Below are positions 40,023-49,216 of a stretch of 64,000 nt of DNA, in pieces. Position 1 is the stretch's first letter. The number at the start of each line of letters is the position of its first letter. Below the pieces are notes generated by a model. The model was not told the DNA's origin. It was given only the letters and a program-made list of their open reading frames with translations, and did not search any database. Source of the stretch: Streptomyces ferrugineus (GTDB lineage: Bacteria; Actinomycetota; Actinomycetes; Streptomycetales; Streptomycetaceae). Location of the stretch: positions 2,790,001-2,854,000 of the forward strand of contig NZ_CP063373.1 of the NCBI RefSeq assembly GCF_015160855.1. The letters are read 5' to 3'. The translations under genes were made by a program, and so were the position numbers.

Positions 40023-41552
40023 GTGGCAGCAGCACCAGTCTGGAGTGTCGACCCCCGAACCGGGAAGCAGCGTGAACAGGTTGCGGTGGAGGCCACAGCC
40101 CAGGAGGTGGACGCCGCCGTCCGCGCCGCTCACGACGCGCGTGCCTCGCTCGCCGACCGCACGGTCCGCGCCGCCTTCCTGCGCACCGCCGCCGACCGGC
40201 TCCAGGGCGCCAAGGACCAGCTCGTCGAGGCCGCCGACGCCGAGACCGCGCTCGGCCCGGTCCGCCTCACCGGCGAACTCGCCCGCACCTGCTACCAGCT
40301 CAGGGCCTTCGCGGACATCGTCGACGAGGGCGCCTTCCTGGACGTCGTCATCAACCACCCCGACGACACCGCGACCCCGCCGATCCCGGACCTGCGCCGC
40401 TACAAGGTGCCCCTCGGCGTCGTCGCCGTCTACTCGGCCTCCAACTTCCCCTTCGCCTTCTCCGTCGCCGGCGGCGACACCGCGAGCGCGCTGGCCGCGG
40501 GCTGCCCGGTCGTCGTCAAGGCCCACCCCGACCACCCCGCGCTGTCGGAGCTGGTCGCGGCCGTCCTGCGGCGGGCCGCCGCCGAGCACGGCATCCCCGA
40601 GGGAGCCGTCGGCCTCGTCCACGGCTTCGAGGCCGGCATCGAGCTGATCAAGCACCCGCTGGTCAGCGCGGCCGGCTTCACCGGTTCGGTCCGCGGTGGC
40701 CGCGCCCTGTTCGACGCGGCCGCCGCCCGCCCGGTCCCGATCCCCTTCCACGGTGAGCTGGGCTCCCTGAACCCCGTGGTGATCACCGAGGCCGCGGCCA
40801 CCGAGCGCGGCGAGACGATCGGCACCGGGCTGGCCGGCTCGATGACGCTGGGCGTCGGACAGTTCTGTGTGAAGCCGGGCCTGGTGCTGGTGCCGTCCGG
40901 CGCCGCCGGTGACGGCCTGGTCAAGTCCCTCACGGACGCCGTCAGCGACACCGACGCCGGGGTCCTGCTCGACCACCGCATGCGGGACAACTTCATCGCC
41001 GGGGTCGCCGAGCGCGCCGGACTGCCGGACGTGGAGACGCCGGTGACGCCGGGTGCGGGCAGTGAGCACACGGTCAGCGCCGGGTTCCTGACGGTCGCCG
41101 CCGACAAGCTGGCCGCCGAGGGGGCCTACGACCTGCTCCTGGAGGAGTGCTTCGGCCCGGTGACGGTGGTCGTGCGCTACGACGACGACGCGCAGGCGCG
41201 GGCCGTGCTGTCCCGGCTGCCGGGCAACCTCACCGCGACGGTCCATCTCTCGACCGCGGAGGCGGCGGGCGAGGGCCGGGGCGGGGAGATCCTGGCGGAA
41301 CTGACGCCGCTGGCCGGGCGCGTGCTGGTCAACGGGTGGCCGACGGGGGTCGCCGTCGCGCCGGCCCAGCACCACGGCGGGCCCTACCCGGCGACGACCT
41401 CGACGTCCACGTCGGTGGGCGGTACGGCGATCGAGCGGTGGATGCGGCCGGTCGTCTATCAGGGGGCGCCCGAGGCGTTGCTGCCGGTGGAGCTGCGGGA
41501 CGAGAACGCGCTGGGGCTGCCCCGCAGGTTCAACGGGCGTTTGGAGCGGTAG
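40023..41552 (+). CDS. Aldehyde dehydrogenase, 2-ketoglutarate semialdehyde dehydrogenase type
   Basis: A 509-aa NAD(P)-dependent enzyme. The catalytic Glu is in FHGELGSLNPVV and the catalytic Cys in GVGQFCVKPG; the cofactor-anchoring SASNFPFAFS and GFTGSVRGG motifs are the forms seen in 2-ketoglutarate semialdehyde dehydrogenases. It would convert the semialdehyde from arabinonate, glucarate or hydroxyproline breakdown to 2-ketoglutarate. Start GTG 40023 is 7 nt after GGAGGG; GTG 39981 is an in-frame alternative adding 14 residues. It is divergent from the IclR gene. It could complete the pathway encoded at 3-6 kb. Confidence 0.87.
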   Translation: MAAAPVWSVDPRTGKQREQVAVEATAQEVDAAVRAAHDARASLADRTVRAAFLRTAADRLQGAKDQLVEAADAETALGPVRLTGELARTCYQLRAFADIVDEGAFLDVVINHPDDTATPPIPDLRRYKVPLGVVAVYSASNFPFAFSVAGGDTASALAAGCPVVVKAHPDHPALSELVAAVLRRAAAEHGIPEGAVGLVHGFEAGIELIKHPLVSAAGFTGSVRGGRALFDAAAARPVPIPFHGELGSLNPVVITEAAATERGETIGTGLAGSMTLGVGQFCVKPGLVLVPSGAAGDGLVKSLTDAVSDTDAGVLLDHRMRDNFIAGVAERAGLPDVETPVTPGAGSEHTVSAGFLTVAADKLAAEGAYDLLLEECFGPVTVVVRYDDDAQARAVLSRLPGNLTATVHLSTAEAAGEGRGGEILAELTPLAGRVLVNGWPTGVAVAPAQHHGGPYPATTSTSTSVGGTAIERWMRPVVYQGAPEALLPVELRDENALGLPRRFNGRLER

Positions 41553-41694
41553 CGCTCCGCGGGTTCGCCGTAGGGGTGCGGGTGCGCCGGCGACTGCCGG
41601 TTGTGTGTGGTTGATCGCGCCCACGCGGCGGAGCCGCATATCGATACAGCCCCGCGCCCCTTGGTTGGCACACTTCGCCTGAGACACTGTGGCG

Positions 41695-42303
41695 ATGGAC
41701 GTCGAACTCCCCGAACTGCCTTTCCTGCTCCGCACATACGGCCCCGACGGGCACTGGGCCTACGAGGACGGCATGCTCTCCGGATGGGCCGGGCCCCGGC
41801 AGGACCGTTTTGTGCCGCCCACCGACGAGGGGCTCGACCCGGCCTCCGACGCGCCGCGGCTTCTCGGCGCGCCCGAGGGTGACTTCCAGCTCATCGCCCG
41901 GGTCACCGTCGGGTTCGCCGCCGCCTTCGACGCCGGGGTGCTCTACGTCCATGTCGGGGAGCGGGCCTGGGCCAAGCTCTGCCTGGAGTACTCGCCGGAC
42001 GTGCCCACCGTGTGCACGGTGGTCACCCGGGGGCACTCCGACGACGCCAACTCCTTCACCGTGGAGGGCAGTTCGGTCTGGCTGCGGGTGAGCCGGACCG
42101 GGCGGGCCTTCGCCTTCCACGCCTCCCGGGACGGTGAGCGCTGGACCTTCGTCCGGCTGTTCACGCTGGGGGAGGAGAAAGATGCGGACGCGGCCCTGGT
42201 CGGCTTCATGACGCAGTCGCCGATGGGGGAGGGGTGCGTGGTGACCTACGACCACCTCGAGTTCAGGCCGCACTGGCCGAAGGACCTGCGGGACGGGAGC
42301 TGA
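41695..42303 (+). CDS. DUF1349 domain protein (concanavalin-like sandwich)
   Basis: A protein of about 202 aa without a signal peptide. The pattern FQLIARVTVGFAAAFDAGVL, WAKLCLEYSPD, SVWLRVSRTGRAFAFHASRDG and a C-terminal FMTQSPMGEG is that of DUF1349/YesU-like proteins, small beta-sandwiches related to laminin-G/GH43 C-terminal domains. They are thought to bind carbohydrates, with no proven reaction. ATG 41695 or GTG 41689 may be the start. A diverged form of the terminator repeat lies between it and the dehydrogenase gene (41580-41670). Confidence 0.75.
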   Translation: MDVELPELPFLLRTYGPDGHWAYEDGMLSGWAGPRQDRFVPPTDEGLDPASDAPRLLGAPEGDFQLIARVTVGFAAAFDAGVLYVHVGERAWAKLCLEYSPDVPTVCTVVTRGHSDDANSFTVEGSSVWLRVSRTGRAFAFHASRDGERWTFVRLFTLGEEKDADAALVGFMTQSPMGEGCVVTYDHLEFRPHWPKDLRDGS

Positions 42304-42357
42304 GCGGGAGCCGGCCGGCTCGGAACCGGAGCGGGGCGGGGGCACGTCCTCCGTTGC

Positions 42358-42855
42358 ATGATCAGTGACCGACTGACCGCACGTCGTGTGATTCGCACCG
42401 TCCTGCCCGCCGAGGTCGAGCGCGTCGTCGCGCTGCACGCGCGCGCCCGGGCGACCTACTGCTCCGACGGGCTCCCGCAGGACGGCACCGACTGGTCCGC
42501 CGCCTGGCGCGGCGCCATCGCGCGACCGGACGGACGGGTGCTGTGCGCCGTCGAGGAGGGCCGCATCGTCGGCCTGGCCTCCTTCCGCACCCCGGAGGGC
42601 GCCCCGGCGGAAACGGTCCAGCTGTTCCAGTTCCACGTCGACCCCGGCCACTGGCGCTCCGGCGTCGGCACCGCCCTGCACACGGCCTGTGTCGAGGAGT
42701 GGAGGGCCGACGGCAGGCGCACCGCCGTCCTCGACGTGCACGTCGACAACCGGCGCGCCCAGGCCTTCTACGCCCGGCAGGGCTGGATCCCGGACCCGGA
42801 GAACCCGCCCGCCGAGGGCGACCACCATGTCTTCCTGCGCCTCTCCGTGACCTGA
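42358..42855 (+). CDS. GNAT family N-acetyltransferase
   Basis: A 165-aa protein. The central GNAT strand and acetyl-CoA loop read LFQFHVDPGHWRSGVGTALH, followed by AVLDVHVDNRRAQAFYARQG, the standard motif B. Substrate unknown. It stands between the DUF1349 and FrnE-like genes as a single unit. Confidence 0.85.
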   Translation: MISDRLTARRVIRTVLPAEVERVVALHARARATYCSDGLPQDGTDWSAAWRGAIARPDGRVLCAVEEGRIVGLASFRTPEGAPAETVQLFQFHVDPGHWRSGVGTALHTACVEEWRADGRRTAVLDVHVDNRRAQAFYARQGWIPDPENPPAEGDHHVFLRLSVT

Positions 42856-42954
42856 AAGTGAGCCCGACCGGGGAATGAACCCTGCTGGTTGAACGTTCAC
42901 GCACTAAGCGGAGGGAGTCTCCGAACCCGTACGAGTGGAGAGAAGGCCACAGAC

Positions 42955-43671
42955 ATGCGCGTCGAGATCTGGAGCGACATCGCCTGCCCCTGGTGCTACG
43001 TGGGCAAGGCCCGCTTCGAGAAGGCGCTCGAGGCCTTCCCGCACCGCGAGCAGGTCGAGGTGGTGCACCGTTCCTTCGAGCTGGACCCCGGGCGCGCCAA
43101 GGGCGACATCCAGCCCGTGATCACCATGCTCACCAAGAAGTACGGCATGAGCGCCGCGCAGGCCCAGGCCGGTGAGGAGAACCTCGGCGCGCAGGCCGCC
43201 GCGGAGGGCCTGGAGTACCGCACCGAGGGCCGCGACCACGGCAACACCTTCGACCTGCACCGCCTGCTGCACCTCGCCAAGGAGCAGGGCAGGCAGGACG
43301 AGCTGATCCAGATCCTCTACCGGGCGAACTTCGCCGAGGAGCGGTCCCTGTTCACCGAGGGCGACCATCGGCTGGTGGAGCTGGCCGTCGAGGCCGGGCT
43401 CGACGCCGACGACGTCCGGGGGGTCCTCGCCGACCCCACCGCCTACGCCGACGACGTCCGCGCCGACGAGCGCGAGGCCGCCCAGCTCGGCGCCAACGGC
43501 GTCCCCTTCTTCGTCCTGGACCGCAAGTACGGCGTCTCCGGCGCCCAGCCCGCCGAGGTCTTCGAGCAGGCGCTGACGCAGGCCTGGGGCGAGCGGTCGC
43601 CGCTTCGGATCGTCGACCAGGGGGACGCGGACGCCTGCGGCCCCGACGGGTGTGCGGTGCCGCAGCGCTGA
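42955..43671 (+). CDS. DsbA family oxidoreductase, FrnE-like
   Basis: A 238-aa thioredoxin-fold protein with an N-terminal active site CPWC (SDIACPWCYVGKARFE) and a helical insertion typical of FrnE/2-hydroxychromene isomerase-type DsbA proteins. The cis-Pro loop reads NGVPFFVLDRKYGVSGAQP. There is no signal peptide, so it acts in the cytoplasm, probably in polyketide-type isomerisation or redox repair. The C-terminus adds DACGPDGCAVP with two more cysteines. Starts at ATG 42955 after GAGAGAAGG. Confidence 0.88.
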   Translation: MRVEIWSDIACPWCYVGKARFEKALEAFPHREQVEVVHRSFELDPGRAKGDIQPVITMLTKKYGMSAAQAQAGEENLGAQAAAEGLEYRTEGRDHGNTFDLHRLLHLAKEQGRQDELIQILYRANFAEERSLFTEGDHRLVELAVEAGLDADDVRGVLADPTAYADDVRADEREAAQLGANGVPFFVLDRKYGVSGAQPAEVFEQALTQAWGERSPLRIVDQGDADACGPDGCAVPQR

Positions 43672-43778
43672 ACCGCCGCGCGAACGCGCAGGTCGAAGCC
43701 GATCTATAAGCGTTCCTTAGTGGTCTCACGTAAAAAATCGCAATGGACTGATACGTGTTCAGGGCCCACAGTGGAGCC

Positions 43779-44831
43779 ATGGAGACCTTCGAGAGCCTCG
43801 TCCGCGCCGAGTTCGCCCCGAAGAACGTCTATCTCAACACCGCGAGCAACGGCCTGCTGCCGGCCCGCACCGTCACCGCCCTGGACCGGGCCGTGCGGAT
43901 GCGGGCCGAGGGCGTCCCGCTCGGCCCGCTGTACGAGGACGTGGAGGCCGTCCGCGCCTCCTTCGCCCGGCTGGCCGGCGTCCCCGCCGAGCGGGTCGCG
44001 ACCGGGGCCTCGGTCGCCGAGTACGGCGGACTGATCGCCGCGTCCCTGCCCGCCGGCGCCGAAGTCCTCACCGCCGAGGCCGACTTCGCCTCCCTCGTGA
44101 ACCCCTTCCACATGCGCGCCGACCTCAAGGTCCGCGCCGTCCCGCTGGAGCGCCTCGCCGAGTCCGTGCGCCCGGACACCGCGCTCGTCGCGGTCAGCGC
44201 CGCACAGTCCGCCGACGGCCGGATCGCCGACCTGCCCGCGGTGCGCGAGGCGGCCCGCGCGCACGGGGCCCGCACCTACGTCGACGCCTCCCAGTCGGCC
44301 GGCTGGCTGCCGCTGGAGGCCGGCGCGGACGACTTCGTCGCCGCCGTCGGCTTCAAGTGGCTGCTGGGCCCGCACGGCGTCGCCTTCTGCGTCGTCCCGG
44401 AGGACTTCGGCGGGCTGACGCCGCTGCTCGCCGGCTGGGTCGCCGGGGAGGTCCCCTGGGACAGCTGCTACGGCCCCGTCGAGCACCTCGCCGGCTCCGC
44501 CCGCCGCTTCGACATCAGCCCCGCCCTCTTCACCCACGCCGGGCTGCGCGCCTCCCTGGAGCTGATCGAGGAACTCGGCGTGTCCGCCATCCAGGCCCAC
44601 GACCTCGCCCTCGCCGACCGCTTCCGCACCGGCCTCGCCACCCTCGGCCACGAACCCGTGCCCGCACCCGGCTCGGCCATCGTCTCCGTGCCCGGCCTCG
44701 GCGAGCGCCAGCCCGAGCTCAGCGAGGCCGGAATCGAGGTCTCCGACCGGGCCGGCAACCTGCGTGCCGCCTTCCACCTCTACAACACCCCGGAGGATGT
44801 CGACCGGTTGCTGAACGCCCTGTCTGCCTGA
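43779..44831 (+). CDS. Class V aminotransferase/cysteine desulfurase-like PLP enzyme
   Basis: A 350-aa fold-type I PLP enzyme. The N-terminus VYLNTASNGLLP is the typical start of the family. The PLP-binding parts are TYVDASQSAGWLPLE (Asp and Gln contacts) and the Schiff-base Lys in AAVGFKWLLGPHG. The C-terminal RAAFHLYNTPEDVDRLL is also typical. The reaction is not predictable; EgtE-like C-S lyase or desulfurase activity is possible. Single-gene unit ahead of the ECF sigma gene. Confidence 0.85.
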   Translation: METFESLVRAEFAPKNVYLNTASNGLLPARTVTALDRAVRMRAEGVPLGPLYEDVEAVRASFARLAGVPAERVATGASVAEYGGLIAASLPAGAEVLTAEADFASLVNPFHMRADLKVRAVPLERLAESVRPDTALVAVSAAQSADGRIADLPAVREAARAHGARTYVDASQSAGWLPLEAGADDFVAAVGFKWLLGPHGVAFCVVPEDFGGLTPLLAGWVAGEVPWDSCYGPVEHLAGSARRFDISPALFTHAGLRASLELIEELGVSAIQAHDLALADRFRTGLATLGHEPVPAPGSAIVSVPGLGERQPELSEAGIEVSDRAGNLRAAFHLYNTPEDVDRLLNALSA

Positions 44832-44877
44832 ACCACTGGCGCGGGCCCGCCGGGAACGCTAGGAAGGGCACCCAGGG

Positions 44878-45492
44878 GTGGTGGTACCGGTGGAGTCCAC
44901 GGGCGACACGTCCGTCGAGCCGCCCGCCGATGCGGAGGTGCACCGGCGGCTGGTGTACGGCGACGAGTCCGCGCTGGCCGAGGTGTACGCGGCGTACGGC
45001 GGGCTGGTGCGGCGGGTCGCCGTGCGCGTCACCCGCTCGGCGGCCGCCGCCGAGGACGTGGCGCAGGAGGTCTTCGCCCACCTGTGGAGCCGGCCGTACA
45101 CCTTCGACGCCAGCCGTGGCTCGTTGCGCACCTGGCTCTCCGTGCTCGCCCACCGGCGGGCCGTGGACTGGGTGCGCAGCGAGACCCGGCACCGCAAGGC
45201 CGCCGCCGACGACTCCGACCTCCAGGCCATCCCGGACGCCGGACCCGGCCCCGACGAGACGGTCGTCGACCGGGAGCGCTCCCTCCTGCTGCACTCCGCC
45301 CTCGCCGAACTGCCGCAGCCCCAACGCGAGGTCGTCCACCTCGCCTACTTCGCCGGCCGCACCTACCGGCAGGCCGCCGTGGAGCTGGGGATCCCCGAGG
45401 GCACCGCCAAGACCCGGCTGCGCAGCGCCCTGCGCGCCCTGGCGGAGACTCTGGCCGACCCGCCGGATCCGGCGCTCGAAAGGGGCGCATGA
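44878..45492 (+). CDS. ECF RNA polymerase sigma factor, SigK-like
   Basis: A 204-aa sigma factor. Region 2: ALAEVYAAYGGLVRRVAVRV, AAAEDVAQEVFAHLWSRP and LRTWLSVLAHRRAVDWVR. Region 4: LHSALAELPQPQREVVHLAYFAG and RQAAVELGIPEGTAKTRLRS. The GTAKTRLR ending matches the SigK/SigL-type ECFs usually held by zinc-finger anti-sigma factors. The next gene, 58 bp downstream, encodes such a protein. Three in-frame GTG codons (44878, 44881, 44890) make the exact start uncertain. Confidence 0.9.
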   Translation: MVVPVESTGDTSVEPPADAEVHRRLVYGDESALAEVYAAYGGLVRRVAVRVTRSAAAAEDVAQEVFAHLWSRPYTFDASRGSLRTWLSVLAHRRAVDWVRSETRHRKAAADDSDLQAIPDAGPGPDETVVDRERSLLLHSALAELPQPQREVVHLAYFAGRTYRQAAVELGIPEGTAKTRLRSALRALAETLADPPDPALERGA

Positions 45493-45550
45493 TGGCGAGA
45501 GGTGTAGCGGGGTACTCGCAGGGCAATCGGCACAGGGGAGGAGGCGCGCG

Positions 45551-46552
45551 GTGACCGACGAGCACGAGGCCGTACGTGATCTGCTGGCCGCCTGGGCCTT
45601 CGGCGCCCTCGACCCGGCCGAGGAGGAGACGGTCCGGTCGCACCTGGCCGGGTGCGAGAGCTGCGCGGCGGAGGCGGCGCGGCTGCGCGAGACCGTACGA
45701 CTGCTGGACGGGCCGCCGCCGACGGCCCCCGCGGGCCGGAACGACGGCGCCCTGTCCCTCGCCCTGCGCACCCGCCCCGCCACCCCTCGCATCGCCGCGC
45801 ACGCCGCCCCCTACGCCGCCGCCGTCGCCGGGCTCAGGGCGCTGCTGCCCGAGCTGGCGGACCGCTGGGCCACGCCGGTCGTGCACGACTGGGACGCACA
45901 CGCCACCCTCGCCCACCTGCTCGCCGCCGACGAGCACCTGGCCGGCCGGCTCGGCGTCGACGCACGCGTGCCGCCCTCGCCGATCGAGGAGGGCACACCC
46001 TGGGAGGACGCCTGGAACCGCCGTACCGCCGATGTCATCGCCCATGAGCACGGCCGTACGCCCGGGGAGACCGTGGCCGACTGGGAGGCGCAGGCGCACG
46101 CGCTGCTCGGCACGCCCGAGGCCCGGGACGCCGAACTCGCCGCGCGGGCCGTGCTGCTGATGGGGATGCGGCTGCCCGTCGCCGACCACTTCCTGGTGCG
46201 CGCCTTCGAGACCTGGATCCACACCGACGACATCGGCCGCGCCCTCGGCCTCGCCGTCCCCCCACCGCCCGAGGAGCACCTGGGGCAGCTCGTCCGCCTC
46301 GCCGTGCGCGTCCTCGGCCTGGCCCTGGGACCCACCGCGCCCCCGGTGCTGTTCTCGGTCACCGGGGGCGCGGAGTGGGTGCTGGGCTCCGAGGACGAGC
46401 CCGTACAGGCCGAACTGGCCCTGGAGCCGGTCGACTTCTGCCTGCTGGTCGGCGGGCGGTACGCCCCCGAGACCGTGCCCCGGGGACAGACGGGCGACGC
46501 GGCCGCCGTACGGAACGTACTGGAGCGGGCCGCGTCGCTGTCGTGGCTGTGA
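45551..46552 (+). CDS. Zinc-finger anti-sigma domain fused to a mycothiol-dependent isomerase-like domain
   Basis: A 333-aa protein beginning at GTG 45551. Residues 1-50 form a ZAS/zf-HC2 domain: RDLLAAWAFGALDPAEEETV followed by SHLAGCESCAAEAARL, with H-x3-C-x2-C ligands. Residues of about 85-330 resemble a mycothiol-dependent maleylpyruvate isomerase (MDMPI) protein: VVHDWDAHATLAHLLAADEH, ADHFLVRAFETWIHTDDIG and a C-terminal SCP-like part. It probably binds the ECF sigma factor encoded just upstream through the zinc finger. The enzymatic or thiol-sensing role of the second domain is unknown. Confidence 0.8.
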   Translation: MTDEHEAVRDLLAAWAFGALDPAEEETVRSHLAGCESCAAEAARLRETVRLLDGPPPTAPAGRNDGALSLALRTRPATPRIAAHAAPYAAAVAGLRALLPELADRWATPVVHDWDAHATLAHLLAADEHLAGRLGVDARVPPSPIEEGTPWEDAWNRRTADVIAHEHGRTPGETVADWEAQAHALLGTPEARDAELAARAVLLMGMRLPVADHFLVRAFETWIHTDDIGRALGLAVPPPPEEHLGQLVRLAVRVLGLALGPTAPPVLFSVTGGAEWVLGSEDEPVQAELALEPVDFCLLVGGRYAPETVPRGQTGDAAAVRNVLERAASLSWL

Positions 46553-46575
46553 AGCTCAGTTCACCGGTGTGAGGC

Positions 46576-47463
46576 TCACTTCACGGGGGTGAAGTCCCTC
46601 GCGCCGATGAACTCCGGCCGCCGTACCGGAGCCGCGAAGGGCTCCACGGCCGCGTTCTCCACGCTGTTGAACACGATGAACACGTTGCTGCGCGGGAACG
46701 GCGTGATGTTGTCGCCGGAGCCGTGCATGCAGTTGCAGTCGAACCAGGTCGCCGAACCGGCCTTGCCCGTGAAGAGCTTGATGCCGTACTCGGAGGCCAT
46801 CTTGGTCAGCGCCTCGTCCGACGGCGTGCCCGCGTCCTGCATCTGGAGGGACTTCTTGTAGTTGTCCTTCGGCGTGGCCCCCGCACACCCGAGGAAGGTC
46901 CGGTGCGAGCCGGGCATGATCATGAGCCCGCCGTTGGTGTCGTAGTTCTCGGTCAGCGCGATCGAGACGGACACCGTCCGCATGTTCGGCAGACCGTCCT
47001 CGGCGTGCCAGGTCTCGAAGTCGGAGTGCCAGTAGAAGCCACTCGCCCCGAAGCCGGGCTTGACGTTGATCCGCGACTGGTGGACGTACACGTCCGAGCC
47101 GAGGATCTGCCGCGCCCGGCCGACCACGCGCTCGTCGCGCACCAGAGCGGCGAACACCTCGCTGATCCGGTGCACCTCGAAGACGGACCGGATCTCCTTG
47201 GACTTCGGCTCGATGATCGAGCGCTCGTCCGCGCGGATCGCCGGGTCGGTGACCAGCCGCTCCAACTCCTGCGCGTAGACCGCGACCTCGTCCTCGGTGA
47301 TGAGCTGGTCGATGGCGAGGAAGCCGTCGCGCTCGAAGGACTGCAGGTCACCGGCCGCGATCGGGCCCGGCGTGTCGGGGGAGCCCCACACGACGGGGTC
47401 CTGGCGCGGGGTGGCCACCTCGGTGGCGCCGCGGCTGGGGTAGAGATCGGTGACGGTGGTCAT
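46576..47463 (-). CDS. ectD: Ectoine hydroxylase
   Basis: A 295-aa non-haem Fe(II)/2-oxoglutarate dioxygenase. The iron motif is in GFYWHSDFETWHAEDG (HxD) with the distal His in IMPGSHRTFLG, and RSNVFIVFN carries the 2-oxoglutarate Arg. The F/W-rich FYWHSDFETWH run is the ectoine hydroxylase signature. It converts ectoine to 5-hydroxyectoine in the cytoplasm for osmotic and heat protection. It is last in ectABCD, 7 bp after ectC. ATG 47463 is chosen because the upstream extension is Arg/Cys-rich and lies inside ectC. Confidence 0.96.
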   Translation of the reverse strand: MTTVTDLYPSRGATEVATPRQDPVVWGSPDTPGPIAAGDLQSFERDGFLAIDQLITEDEVAVYAQELERLVTDPAIRADERSIIEPKSKEIRSVFEVHRISEVFAALVRDERVVGRARQILGSDVYVHQSRINVKPGFGASGFYWHSDFETWHAEDGLPNMRTVSVSIALTENYDTNGGLMIMPGSHRTFLGCAGATPKDNYKKSLQMQDAGTPSDEALTKMASEYGIKLFTGKAGSATWFDCNCMHGSGDNITPFPRSNVFIVFNSVENAAVEPFAAPVRRPEFIGARDFTPVK

Positions 47464-47470
47464 GGGTTTC

Positions 47471-47875
47471 TCACACCTCCTCGGGCTCGGTGAGCAGCGG
47501 GTACACACCGTTCTCGTCGTGGTCCTCGCGGCCGGTCACGGGCGGGTTGAAGACACAGAGGCAGCGGAAGTCCTCCTTGATCCGCAGCGTGTGCCTCTCG
47601 TGACCGTCCAGGAGGTACATGGTCCCGGGCGTGATCGCGTACGTCCGCCCGGTCTCGTGGTCGGTCAGCTCGGCCTCGCCCTCGACGCAGACGACGGCCT
47701 CGATGTGGTTCGCGTACCACATCGACGTCTCCGTACCCGCGTACAGGACCGTCTCGTGCAGGGAGAAGCCGACCTTCTCCTTCGCGAGGACGATGCGCTT
47801 GCTCTCCCAGGTGCCGGACGCCGATTTCACATGGCGCTCGGTGCCTTCGATGTCCTTGAACGAACGGACGATCAC
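47471..47875 (-). CDS. ectC: L-ectoine synthase
   Basis: A 134-aa cupin that starts [20 protein letters not shown] and has [40 protein letters not shown] and [15 protein letters not shown], the conserved ectoine synthase sequence with its metal-binding Glu/Tyr/His. It cyclises N-gamma-acetyl-diaminobutyrate to ectoine. GTG start at 47875; 40 bp after ectB, 7 bp before ectD. Confidence 0.97.
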   Translation of the reverse strand: MIVRSFKDIEGTERHVKSASGTWESKRIVLAKEKVGFSLHETVLYAGTETSMWYANHIEAVVCVEGEAELTDHETGRTYAITPGTMYLLDGHERHTLRIKEDFRCLCVFNPPVTGREDHDENGVYPLLTEPEEV

Positions 47876-47915
47876 GGTGCTGCGATGCCTCCTAGGTGGT
47901 GGTTTTCCTGTTCGG

Positions 47916-49187
47916 TCAGGCGGTCTCGGTGACGGCGCGGGCGAGGATGCGAAGCCCCTCGTCCAGCTCGTCGGGGGTGATGGTCAGGGCGGGGAGCAGC
48001 TTGAGGACCTCGCTCTCCGGGCCGGACGTCTCCACGAGCAGTCCGAGCTCGAAGGCGCGCTGCGCGACCCGGCCGGCCCGGTCCTTGTCGTGGAACTCCA
48101 GGCCCCACACCAGCCCGCGGCCCCGGTACTCCTTGACGTCGGCGAGGTTCTCCTCGCAGATGGCGATCAGGCCCTGCTCGACCTGCTCACCGCGCGCCCG
48201 GGTCTGCTTCTCCATCGCGCTGCCGTCGGCCCAGTACGTCTCCAGGGCGGCGGTGGCGGTGACGAAGGCGGGGTTGTTGCCGCGGAAGGTGCCGTTGTGC
48301 TCGCCCGGCTCCCAGACGTCCAGCTCGGGCTTGAACAGGCACAGCGACATGGGCAGTCCGTAGCCGCTGATGGACTTGGACACCGTGACGATGTCCGGGG
48401 TGATGCCGGCCTCCTCGAACGAGAAGAAGGCACCGGTGCGCCCGCAGCCCATCTGGATGTCGTCGACGATGAGCAGCATGTCCTGACGCTCGCACAGCTC
48501 GGCCAGCGCGCGCAGCCACTCGGGGCGCGCGACGTTGATGCCGCCCTCGCCCTGCACGCTCTCGACGATCACGGCGGCGGGCTTGTTCAGCCCGGAGCCC
48601 TGGTCCTCCAGGAGCCGCTCGAACCACAGGAAGTCCGGGACCGTGCCGTCGAAGTAGTTGTCGAACGGCATGGGCGTGCCGTGCACCAGCGGGATGCCGG
48701 CGCCGGCGCGCTTGAAGGCGTTGCCGGTGACGGCGAGGGAGCCCAGGGACATGCCGTGGAAGGCGTTGGTGAACGAGACGATGGCCTCGCGCCCCTTCAC
48801 CTTCCGGGCGAGCTTGAGCGCGGACTCGACGGCGTTGGTGCCGGTCGGGCCCGGGAACATGACCTTGTACGGCAGGTCACGCGGGCGCAGCACCAGGTCC
48901 TGGAAGGTCTGCAGGAAGGCCCGCTTGGCGCTGGTGGACATGTCGAGCCCGTGCGTGACGCCGTCACGCTCCAGGTAGTCGATCAGGGCCCGTTTCAGGA
49001 CCGGGTTGTTGTGGCCGTAGTTCAGTGAACCGGCGCCGGCGAAGAAGTCCAGGTACTCGTGGCCGTCCTCGTCGTACATGCGGCTGCCACGCGCACGGTC
49101 GAAGACGGTGGGCCAGCCGCGGCAGTAGCTGCGCACCTCGGACTCCAGGGTCTCGAAGACGCTGAGGTCGGGCTGGGTGATGGTCAC
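47916..49187 (-). CDS. ectB: Diaminobutyrate--2-oxoglutarate transaminase
   Basis: A 423-aa class III PLP aminotransferase. Motifs are [52 protein letters not shown] and the Schiff-base Lys in [14 protein letters not shown]. It makes L-2,4-diaminobutyrate from aspartate semialdehyde with glutamate as donor, the first ectoine step. GTG 49187 follows GAGGAG. It is 29 bp after ectA. Confidence 0.97.
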   Translation of the reverse strand: MTITQPDLSVFETLESEVRSYCRGWPTVFDRARGSRMYDEDGHEYLDFFAGAGSLNYGHNNPVLKRALIDYLERDGVTHGLDMSTSAKRAFLQTFQDLVLRPRDLPYKVMFPGPTGTNAVESALKLARKVKGREAIVSFTNAFHGMSLGSLAVTGNAFKRAGAGIPLVHGTPMPFDNYFDGTVPDFLWFERLLEDQGSGLNKPAAVIVESVQGEGGINVARPEWLRALAELCERQDMLLIVDDIQMGCGRTGAFFSFEEAGITPDIVTVSKSISGYGLPMSLCLFKPELDVWEPGEHNGTFRGNNPAFVTATAALETYWADGSAMEKQTRARGEQVEQGLIAICEENLADVKEYRGRGLVWGLEFHDKDRAGRVAQRAFELGLLVETSGPESEVLKLLPALTITPDELDEGLRILARAVTETA

Positions 49188-49216
49188 GACGAATCGCTCC
49201 TCGATGCGTGGGGAGT

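Noticed and set aside
41580..41670. Full copy of the intergenic terminator repeat
   Set aside because: Only partial similarity (a diverged GATCGCGCCC...CCCCGCGCCCC); too degraded to list as a feature with confidence.
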